A stretch of DNA of 64,000 bases from Craspedostauros australis (lineage: Eukaryota; Bacillariophyta; Bacillariophyceae; Mastogloiales; Achnanthaceae): assembly GCA_026770025.1 (NCBI GenBank), contig JAMXDE010000081.1, positions 57,133 through 121,132 of the forward strand, given 5' to 3'. Both the position numbers and the translations under genes were made by a program. Of this stretch, positions 55,031 to 64,000 are shown piece by piece (within the stretch, counting starts at the first letter, position 1; the number at the start of each line of letters is the position of its first letter). A model generated the notes under the pieces. It did not search any database, was not told where the DNA came from, and worked only from the letters and a program-made list of their open reading frames with translations.

Positions 55031-58000
55031 ATGGTTGGCTCAGAAGTCCGTTTCTACAAAAATGGCCCCAATGCTAAGGAGCTGATCAAGGCGTTCTTGG
55101 CCGAGCCAACAAAATGGCACTGGGAGTCAACGCCTCTGCGTCTTCATCACCCTTTCTTGGTCAAGTACGATGCAAAGAAGTTTGTTCGGACGCTACGCGA
55201 ATTCAAACGCGCACTGGTGAAGAAGTCTTTGTTTCATCGTGAGTATCACATGCCCAGTGACATTGCCAACTTTTCATCCTGAGCATCTCTGCTTTCAACC
55301 AGGTTACTTCTCATCCATGTTCTTATCTCTTTCCTATGACACCAACCTTTGGCCTTCATCTCTTCGTCGTTTCATCCAGAGGATGGCACACCACACAAGG
55401 TTTCAATCCAGAAGCTAGGTGCCAACCTCCGTCCTCTTGATGAACCTGCAGCTGATGACTCTGTGCTGGAAACCTCCAACCATAACTCCAACACCGCCAA
55501 CCAGAACAACGCCAACACCATCAACAACAGCAGGTCAGCTGTGAGCAGACGAATCACACGGAGAAGCACACATGACAGATCCGACAAACATGGCACCACT
55601 ACCCCCAGTCAAACCAATGACACAGATGGGAGCAACAACAGTGCATGGGCTGAAGACGACGATGCATCTGATGATGTTGAAGCAACCGATTCTGAGGATG
55701 ACATCGACTACCTTGGGATGGGCAACACAGCAGTCCAAAACCAAGCTTCAAGCCGCCCTCTGGACCCCATCACTGCAAGATTTGGCACCTTTTTTGAGCT
55801 ATCAGAGCCCCAACGAGTTGCCAAGTTTCGGAAGCTGAGCCGCACCATCGAGGTCTTTCACACAACTCAAGTGTGGAGACCTCGTGGTGAACGATATCGC
55901 ATGGTTGGGGTGGATTTCCACCTGCCTGCATGTACTACAAGGAATGACGCAACAGTGACCATTGAAAGTCGGAAGGTGGGCGGAGTACCTCGGATGTTCC
56001 TGGTGCTGCTGTACAAGCCACCATCAGCTTTCGGTCAAGATGGAAGCATCGTGGACATTCTAATCGACAAGTTGGGCCATCCATTCTCTGATGCAGGACA
56101 GAAACGTGCTGCCCATGTGCAGCAGTTTCGGAATGAAGACTTTGCAGAGTCATTCCGATCAGAAATGCTTGTGCCCATGCCATTTCCTATTGACACCATC
56201 TTCTGTGACACACCATGCCGAAGATTGGGAGGAGTGGTCTGGCTACATCATGCTGTGAAGGACAATGATGGCGCCACTCACAACATCCTCACAATAACGG
56301 TACGTTTGAAGGAAGCAACCAACGTGGGTGTGACCCGGCACTTTTCTGTATGCCATGGTCTCGGCTTTGCAGATGGTGATGGAAGCCATCCGGGTGTCCG
56401 TGATGAAGTCACTAACACACAAAGCTGCACCACTGACATTACCACCCACAATATCAACAACACAATGACGAGCACGGTGAGCAAGACAGTGGACACCACA
56501 GGAAATGCTGCTGGCTACAGCACAACACCTGCAATACCCACACCCACCACCAAGCCAGGAGGCCACAGCCACATCCCAGCAGCACAAAGCCTTGCAAGCA
56601 ACAACACCGGACAGCTACCATCAGCAACACAGCCAAGGCTGCATGGCCAACAAGCCACGCCCACGGTTTCTGCAATCAGTCATCAGACAGCAACCCGGAC
56701 TGCCACTGACGACACCATGTCGGTATTTACGGACAGTACCGACATAATACGAGACCGCATTGAAATCAAGCGGGTAGCACTTGAGATGATGGAAGCTGAG
56801 CTGGCTCTCAAGGTGGAGGAAAAGCGCATAATCCGGGCACGGGAAGACGTCTTGCAACAGAGACCCAGAATGTTGGCAGAGAACAATGAAGTGAGTGGAC
56901 CAAGAAAGAAGCCCCGCCTTGCCATCGAAATGGCCCCAGCAGGTGGCCCCAACATCAATGTGAACGTCTCCCAAAATGCCAACAGATGGTGGGAGCATGA
57001 GGATATCTCCCTCGATGCGGCATTGGTTGATGCTGCTGGCCACTTGGCAAGCAGATCAGGTGGTAAAGATCCAGCAGCAGCAGATGTGAGAGTCAGCGCA
57101 GACCAGTACACATACCGTCGCTCTGCTATGGACGAAAGAAGCCAGAGCAGTCGCATTCACCCATCGCTCGAACGGATCCTACCAGCCCAGGCAGGCGGTG
57201 CACAGCAAACAACACGAACAGATGCCCGAACGGAGACACAGACAATGCCACCACCACAATCACCAGCAGCCAGACGTTCGGAAGTCTTGGACAGTGGAGG
57301 AGGACGGGCATGGCCAGACGAGATGGCAACAGCAGGATCACCCCAACGGATCCTACCAGCCCAGGCAGGCAATGCCCACCACAGAACACGAACGGAGGTG
57401 CAGACAATGCCACCACCACGATCACCAGCAGCCAGAAATTTGGAAGTCTTGGACAGTGGAGGAGGACGGGCACCAGAAGAGGTGATTGCTGTAGTGGGAT
57501 CACCTCAACGGATCCTACCAGCCCAGGCAGGCGGTGAGCAGCAAACAACAGGAACAGATTCCCGAACGGAGATGCAGACAATGCCACCACCACGATCACC
57601 AGCAGCCAGAATTTCGGAAGTCTTGGACAGTGGAGGAGGACGGGCACCAGAAGAGGTGATTGCTGTAGTGGGATCACCTCAACGGATCCTACCAGCCCAG
57701 GCAGGCGGTAAGCAGCATACAACACGAACAGATGCCCAAACAGAGGTGGTGATCTTGCCATCACCGCCATCACTGGTGTCAACAAGAGGAGCCGAAACAG
57801 GTGGAGTCCAGATGCCATCGCCAAGTGCAACTTTGGCATCAACTGAATCGGTCCGAAAAGATGATGCAAGAGGAGAGACAGCAGAAGGAAGTAGCCAACA
57901 GCCACCGCAGGTTGCAACAGCACCAACGACAACAGCGGAAGCAGCCACGAATAATCCCACAATGGCAGAACAAGCAATAGGAGACCAACAATCACAGCAC

Positions 58001-58099
58001 CAGCATAATGACAAAGAAAAAGCACGAAGAAAGCCGACTACTACTGGGATGAGGACCCGTGGAAGGGCTGCACGACAGAGCCGTGGTGATGCAAGTTAA
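55031..58099 (+). CDS. Accessory protein of the PIF/Harbinger-like element, copy 2, about 975 aa
   Basis: Exon 1 is 55031-55238 and exon 2 is 55380-58099. The phase-1 intron 55239-55379 (141 bases) has GTGAGT/ATCCAG borders. Residues 1-70 form a basic module (VRFYKNGPNAKELIKAFLAE, LVKYDAKKFVRTLREFKRAL) like that of copy 1. An acidic Asn/Thr/Asp-rich part follows. The conserved region at about 190-330 includes RMVGVDFHLPACTTRNDATV, MLVPMPFPIDTIF, GGVVWLHHAVKDNDGATHN and ILTITVRLKEA, parallel to copy 1. After a coiled-coil-like segment (IEIKRVALEMMEAELALKVE), the tail has four 54-58-residue repeats starting RILPAQAGG. The end is basic (RTRGRAARQSRGDAS). A DNA-binding helper of the transposase is inferred. 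The frame is open upstream through the minisatellite, so a longer N-terminus is possible. Confidence 0.7.
57173..57710. repeat. Coding minisatellite in the accessory gene
   Basis: CGGATCCTACCAGCCCAGGC starts at 57173, 57347, 57509 and 57683, spacings 174, 162 and 174 bases. All are multiples of three, giving peptide units of 58, 54 and 58 residues. Confidence 0.92.
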
Positions 58100-58756
58100 C
58101 CGCCTCAGCAAGGCAAACGAGAATACCATAAATAGTGGAGTCAGAATGTACAACGTTTGCTTGTCGTACCTAGATGAATCCTGCTGTTGGAATGCAACAA
58201 GTCAACTGGCAAGAGAGTCGCAACAACATCCGCACCCCCCATTCGAAGAGAGGGGAACATGCTGGCTCTGTAGCTGTCGAATGTGTACAATGGCATGAAG
58301 AGGCGAAGGATCCGTGGACCAGAATGAAAAAAGCCAAAAAACAACAAGATGCAGCTCGTACACAACATGATAATAGTTGAGATTCAATGAGGGACAGACT
58401 AGTACCGAACACGGTATCAACCCGATGGGAGAAATTCCTGTTTTGGCGCGAAATCTTCCGACTTGATTGACCACCAAACCTTTTTCTCCTCCTTTCTCTC
58501 CTCCATTCACGAATCCATCATGACTCAAACCTGACCGACCTGACTCACACCCCACCTGGGAACTATATGCTCTTCAGATCCTCCTTACTAAAACTTATCT
58601 CGATTCCTTCATTGCTGATGACCACCACACTACCACCGTGGTCTCAGCATGCGTATCCAACTTGCTTCAACTCAAGCAATGGAATCCGAGTGTCAGCTTC
58701 AGCCACAGCCACTGCTTCATGACCGTCACCACTGATTGTCATGACCTACACTGCAG
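58100..58756. other. Flank between mobile element copy 2 and the copia relic
   Basis: No gene seen. The right end of element copy 2 should lie here. The open minus-strand frame at 58202-58555 has no domain. Confidence 0.4.
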
Positions 58757-59488
58757 TGTAACTACATGTGCGGAGAGCAAGGTACTGTATTGACTGTCTA
58801 CTCTGTTGCACTGAATCAAGTGCATCAGTGCAGGGTCTCGCCAAGTTGTGTGGCATCGTTTCTTCACCCTACTAACACCAATAAGCTAACTCATAATAAC
58901 GGACAAGGATTAGCTACAAAGCACTCTACTTCTCATCGTTACAAGTTATAACTATTCAAACAGCACACCTCTCTTGAACTGCATCACACGGCTATCCCGA
59001 AGCCGGCAGATTCACGAGGCATTCTCCACCGATTCGCGACGCCTACGCACGAATCCTAACTGGTAGCTGCGAGTGGTTGCCAAATACTCTCTTATCAACT
59101 CCACCGAGCATCTTCCTCTGCCAACCGATCGCAAGAGTCTCTCTGAGACGAAGCCAAAAGGCACAGCTCGAAGACCGAGCTTCCAACAAGGACCACGTCC
59201 TCACCGCATGCATCTGATCTGAAATCAGATCCCCACCGCTCGAAAACCGAGCCACTCAAGAGGACAAAAGTCCCAGCTGAAGGTAAGCGACCCAAGGTCG
59301 AACTTCAGTAGCCTCTGCCAAAGCAAGCAATAACCGCACTCGCCGACCGAGTGCGAGCCCCTCCAAGCCTGCATCGAACTTCAGTGCACACCTTCCCAAC
59401 GAAGTGAAGTCGAGCAAGAGCAAGAGAAGGCAAACAGATCGATCCCCTCGAAGTCCGAAGACTATTCGAGAAGTCCCCGTCATCCATC

Positions 59489-61180
59489 ATGGCGGAAGAG
59501 ACAACTCCTGCCACGCTGGAAGAGCTGCAAGCGCAGCTCGAAGCGATCACGGTCCGAGAACGCTCGCCTCACACAGGCGACGTTGGCGGCCGAAGCCGCT
59601 GCAGAAGCAGCAAAACGCGGCCATAGCCACTGCCCAAGCAGCGGCGACAGCCACCACGACCCCAAGCCGTCCCGGTCTCGAGCGCAGCCGCTCCGCTGGC
59701 GACACAAGACCTCGAACGGAACAGTCCTTCCTCGGCGACAGCATCTTCGACATGGAAACCCCCATGCCCAAGAAGAGCAGAAAGTCAGAAGAGGACAGCG
59801 AAGACGACGACCACGACCTCTCTGGGAAACCAACCGTTCCCATCATGGGAGGTATCCTCAAGCAAGGACGCAACTGGGTGCCCTGGACCGCAGGCGCGCC
59901 GAACGGGCATTGGACGGGCCTCCAAGACGAGTCACACACCAGGTGGACCAACTCTCAACAACAGAGAATCCTCCATAACGGTGCTGACTCAACCAACCAG
60001 TCCAGCGAGAGCAAGGACTCACCGACAAGTTCAAGAAAAGGAGGGAACATCCAGGCAGTTCATTCGCCTGGTGGCGAAACCACATGGCAAGAACCGGACT
60101 CCTCACCATGGCGTACATCGCTGACGCCAACGCAGAGTCAGGAATGACTTGCGTCTTGGACTCACCAGCCGCCTTCACTCTTGAAGATGCCACCAAGCAC
60201 TTCGACGAGTTCCATCTGAAGTGGGATCACTACGACGTCCAGAACAACGAGACAGCCTCAGCGTTCTTCCGTGACAGTCTTGATCCAGCCCTCGAAGACC
60301 AACTCATGAACCGAATCGAGCCGAAGTTCCACGATAACTTCATCACTCTCTTCGTTGAGTTCATGAACAGCAACTCGGGCCAACTCCTTGGATGAACAAG
60401 ACGCCCTCGCAGGCCAAGATCCGCGAAGTCAACTGCAGACGTTTTCCAAACGAGAACGTTGGTCTCATGGCAGTCCACCTCCGTGCTCTTTGCAAGCGCC
60501 TCGACGACGCCGGTCGCTTCGACCTTCGTCTCCTCCGAACGATCCTCGACGCCTTCCTGCAGGCTGGAGGACAGATCCGGTCTGGTGAACAGTACCGACG
60601 TCCTCATCTATGTGATGAAGGATAACCTTGAGGAAATCCTCATGCGTCTCCCCGTCTTCACGTACGAGTACGCTCGCCCCCAGCTTGCCGCAAAAAGATC
60701 TCACATGGATGGCATCTGCAACAAGCCGAGGGCGTCGTACGAAAACGAAGTGCGCGGAAATCGCTGGCATGCCATCAGGCGTACCAGAGACAGCAACGTG
60801 CCCAGGTACTCGTACGCCAACAACGCCGTCCAGAATCCAAGCGCCACCGTTCTCGAGCAACACAAGGGGTTTCTCCAAGAACGACGGAGAGGAGAAACAA
60901 CTTCAAGAAGCCCAAGGGAACGCGACCGCCAAACGCAACGCCAGCCAGGGCTGGTCGTCCAAAAGCTCCCAAGCCGGTGAACCACAGCGCAAGCTTGTCA
61001 AACGACAAGACTTTCATGTGGTGCGCCAAGTGCCTGCCGTCTGGACGTCCTCTCGCACAACACTGAGAGTCATCAGGACAACTTCAAGTTCAAGGCGAAG
61101 GCAAAGGGCAAGCAAGCTCCCAAACAGAACAAAAACCTCTTCCATTGACATGGCTGCGTGGACAATGCTTCACAGCCGCC
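59489..61180 (+). pseudogene. Copia gag remnant
   Basis: An ATG at 59489 opens MAEETTPATLEELQAQLEAI, then the frame shifts within the Ala-rich helix. Recognisable pieces are MPKKSRKSEEDSEDDDHDLS, FTLEDATKHFDEFHLKWDHY with NRIEPKFHDNF (60084-60395), and EEILMRLPVFTYEYARPQLA (near 60630). A broken zinc-knuckle (FMWCAKC, near 61011-61031) marks the end. Gag forms the virus-like particle in intact elements. At least four frame changes are present. Confidence 0.7.
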
Positions 61181-61939
61181 TCCAGTCAAGACGAAGGACA
61201 CGCTGGTGGTCTCTCGTCTGGAACCTCGTCAAACCTCCTTCATTAACTACTTCGGTAGCATCGTTTGGAATGGTTTCTCCTCTTCGCCTCACTCAAGTCA
61301 TCACTATCGGAGTAGAGGTATGGGTGGTACAATCGCGGGCAGCAAATGCCTGGATGCTAATTGGTCCGTAACTCTACTACTCCTCCACACGAACGTACCA
61401 CGACAGCACCTGACTCAATCAAATCAACTCTGCTGATCTAGTCTACACAAAAGGCACGAGTCAAAGAACGGTACAAGCAAGTGCATAAAACGTCCAACAC
61501 AACTTCAATGGAGCCGTGAAACGCAGTCTCTACGATCTCGTAATGGAAAGTCTCGACCCAGATGGACCCAACCCGTGAACGTGTCGAAAGGAAACTCCCC
61601 ACGAACAAAACGGGTGTGGCGTCCCCAGGCTCGGACCAAAACTCGCAATCACAGATCAAAACGTCGTCACTGGAACCAATCGAAAAAATTCCACTTATGT
61701 AAAAACCAAACACCCACGACAGCAAAATTGCCCCGCCAAGAAGGTCGCCCTCATCCATCTCACGAATCTCTGGAGCCTGTACCCAACTCGCGGAATTGAC
61801 TTGATGTATGATCGAGTCAAAAGCAACAATGTGACAATGACCTATGCCCGCACTACTCACTCTGCAGGTCTGCCTCCTTCTTCTCCAATCGCAATGCTTT
61901 CGCATCTCCAGCTAAACTTGAGAGTTTCATCTCTCACCC

Positions 61940-61995
61940 GATGCTCCTATTCGCACTCGTTTGGGACAGCGGAGCATCAATTTCTGTGACCAAAT
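61940..61995 (+). pseudogene. Copia protease remnant
   Basis: The aspartic protease motif is visible as LLFALVWDSGASISVT with its catalytic D-S-G at 61965-61973. A stop follows within a few codons, so only the motif survives. Confidence 0.7.
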
Positions 61996-62389
61996 GACCT
62001 CAACGATTTCTGTTCTACTCCGAAGTCCGTCCACCAAGACCCGACGCGTTTTTCTCAACGGTTCCTCAAGAAAATCCAAGTGCAATGCGTTGGGAACCGT
62101 CGAATGGTATGTCCTTGATGTAACTGGAAGCCCTCGCAAATTGCGACTGCCTGCTTTCATGTTCCCGAATCAAAGGCTAAGCTAATCAGCACTTCCAGTC
62201 TCCTTGAAGAGTATCAGGGCGAAACGATCGTTTTCACAAATCCTCCGCAACTCAGCGAATCTGGGAAACGACGCTGCAACTCAATCGTAGCGAATTACAA
62301 GAAGTCCACCAGGTACCACATCATTCGCTACAGTGGCCGACAACATCCTGACTTGCCATCTGCACTAACTTCCATCGTCTCCACCGTGT

Positions 62390-63720
62390 CGGACACAACG
62401 TGAACCTCACCCACCCGCAACAGGAACTTTTCGGTGGCACTATCGTCTCGGACATTATCCTTCAGTCGAGTGAAGTTCCTGCTCTTCGGTACTCTCACCG
62501 GGTCAGATCGTCTAGAAAGATGCACACGCTGCGGCAAGGTTCACAATCCTCGCTTGCGCTGCATGCAATTCGAAAGCGCACCGTCGCCCTTCCGGAGGGG
62601 AATATACCAACATGTCGTCCGTGACAACAAGGAGTTTTGCGCACCGATCAATTGTTCCCTGGACAACAAGTATCAGTGGACCACTTCGTCGGTCGACACG
62701 CCAGGAACGCCCTCTTCTCAGGACGTAGGCAAAGGCGATCCAAACGAAATGACAAAGGCGGAGCCATCTTTGTCGATCACGCATCAGGATACATCACTGG
62801 AACCTGTGGCAGCGCTAACCACGGCACGCCACCTCGAAGGCAAAGGAACGGTTCGAATGTGTGTCGTGATGTTGGAGTCCCGTACGATTGTATCTATCAG
62901 ACAACGCCACACTCACCTCACCGAGAATACTCCAAAAACACTTGAAATTTCACCATCAAGTCCATCGATTCTCAGGTGTCGGCCGCACATCACACACGGA
63001 ATAGCCGAGCGAAGCATTCGAACAATTGTCTAATGTCCCAGACCATGATGTGCATAAAAGCATTCCACCGGCCAACGATGTTTGATGCTCAACTATGGCA
63101 AGGCCGTCGTACACGCCCCCCGAGTACATCACAATCGGCGTGCTAATCCCGCCACCGGTCCACACCTCACGATGTTACGATCACGCATCCGTCTTTCCCC
63201 TAAGCAACTTCATAAACTGCACGTATGGGGCAGTCCAGTCTATGCCTTAACAAAGCGCTGGCCGATGGACGACAAGATACTCCGATGGGAACCAAGAGAG
63301 GAGAGATACGTGAACATGGGTCTTCTACGAAGCATTGCTTCAACCGTACCTATAGTCTATCACCACGACAGTTCAATTCACCACTCAGTTCCAAGGCGTG
63401 TTTCGATGACTGGTTCCGCACGATTGCTACACGAATGTGAAGAACTTCCAAGCTACAATCGGAAGAATGGACTGCATGTTGGTGACACCACCTTCCAATA
63501 TCCATTCGTGACGAGATGTGGAATCAATGGAGCAGGGCGACATCTTCGCAGTCAAGGACACGCGAGGACCACAACGGTTAAAAGGCAACGACGGATAACA
63601 CTCCACCACCGAGGTTTGGATAGCGGAAACCAACAAGACCATCACGTGAAAGAACGCAACATGTATTGGCGAAAGGGTCGAAACCCAATGACACAACAGA
63701 TCAAGATTCATGAGTGAAGC
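62390..63720 (+). pseudogene. Copia integrase remnant with downstream linker
   Basis: The pieces are spread over shifting frames. LTHPQQELF and a following H..GH-like region with CTRCGK (62400-62550) come from the zinc-binding part. DQLFPGQQVSVDHFVG and GGAIFVDHASGYITGTCG (62637-62815) are the integrase core with its first Asp, followed by NVCRDVGV. GIAERSIRTI (62998-63030) carries the AERxIRT motif. KLHKLHVWGSPVYALTKRW (63200-63260), KILRWEPREERYVNMG and the piece CFDDWFRTIATR are the region before reverse transcriptase. All parts are broken by stops or frameshifts. Confidence 0.8.
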
Positions 63721-64000
63721 TCCGCCCCTCGATGCAGTTTCAGAGGGAGCCAACAAGCAAATGCCTCGACCGAGGGAGCTCCCGATGAGTCACCGGTACC
63801 TAGAAGCTACTATAGATGTCACGATCAGCGAAACACTTCAACCCGCAATGAGCTACATCTCCGAGAATCACAACAACATGGAATTAGCAACTCCATTACA
63901 CTTCCGCTCCGACGCCAAGTCAGACGAGCTCCACGCCACCCATGATACACTAAGTTGAGCCAACGCCCGAAAGACCTCAAAGCAACGAGAATTCGCAAAA

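Larger units (their letters stand above)
50330..58099. mobile_element. Two-gene PIF/Harbinger-like element, copy 2, with tandem arrays between its genes
   Basis: The transposase gene (50330-51369, minus) and accessory gene (55031-58099, plus) are divergent, as in copy 1. The space between them is 3.66 kb (1.46 kb in copy 1). It is largely filled by a 215-235-bp satellite (51640-53165) and a 48-bp minisatellite (about 54200-55030). Limits are those of the genes; terminal repeats were not found by eye. Confidence 0.6.
58757..64000 (+). mobile_element. Decayed Ty1/copia (CoDi-type) retrotransposon, cut by the window end
   Basis: Remnants in the order gag, protease and integrase lie on the plus strand. 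That is the copia order, and the integrase wording is that of diatom CoDi elements. The reading frame shifts many times and holds several stops, so it is dead. The left edge is a guess: TGTAACTACATGTG at 58757 could begin a long terminal repeat, and TGGTAGCTGCGAG near 59061 could be a primer-binding site. The reverse transcriptase and the right repeat would lie beyond the window. Confidence 0.75.

Noticed and set aside
53590-55077. 495-codon plus-strand open frame over the minisatellite
   Set aside because: It stays open because the repeat period is a multiple of three; most of the peptide is CACATC-coded repeat with no domain.
59209-59232. Short inverted repeat GATCTGA-AA-TCAGATC
   Set aside because: Only 7-bp arms, not followed by a T-run, inside the retrotransposon leader; expected by chance.

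Overview
The window looks like nuclear DNA of a diatom, probably a pennate one. The reasons are: plastid pre-sequences with the heterokont A-x-A|F cleavage motif (in the phytoene desaturase and in a lumenal cyclophilin-like protein); short GT-AG introns of about 100-360 bases; CAA/ACA-rich leaders before start codons; secreted and membrane-anchored LRR proteins of the type expanded in diatoms; stand-alone helicase-associated (HA) domain proteins; a decayed Ty1/copia element of the diatom CoDi type; and PIF/Harbinger-like transposases. No rRNA, tRNA or CRISPR could be supported.

Layout. 1-329: end of an HA-domain gene. 978-2603: kinesin-light-chain-like TPR protein. 3045-5015 (-): unrecognised 656-aa protein. 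5702-8820: LRR membrane protein with one intron. 9138-9195: a perfect 58-bp palindrome. 10380-14966: first two-gene mobile element (transposase on -, accessory gene on +). 16072-18817: two small secreted six-cysteine proteins of one family. 20314-21345 (-): plastid lumen cyclophilin-like protein. 21.3-24.5 kb: gene-poor. 24542-25720: Q-rich protein with TPR-like helices. 28135-29494: secreted LRR protein with one intron. 29789-31216 (-) and 31970-33811 (+): head-to-head myo-inositol-phosphate synthase and phytoene desaturase. 34682-35371: protein with three copies of a 15-residue motif. 38378-40345 and 43261-45831: two HA-domain proteins with Asn/Met-rich and Gln-rich N-termini. 45.8-50.3 kb: mostly empty. 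50330-58099: second two-gene mobile element with two tandem-repeat arrays between its genes. About 58.7 kb to the end: frameshifted copia retrotransposon with gag, protease and integrase remnants.

The most notable observation is that the two transposase loci are diverged copies of the same bipartite unit. In each, the DDE transposase gene has one phase-0 intron at the matching place. In each, a divergently transcribed partner encodes a 65-70-residue basic N-terminal module, then a phase-1 intron, then a conserved beta-rich central region and a low-complexity tail. The partner is a candidate non-standard DNA-binding or accessory protein of a PIF/Harbinger-type transposon. The host genes do not form one pathway; they cover carotenoid synthesis, inositol synthesis, plastid protein folding, LRR surface proteins and possible nuclear regulators.
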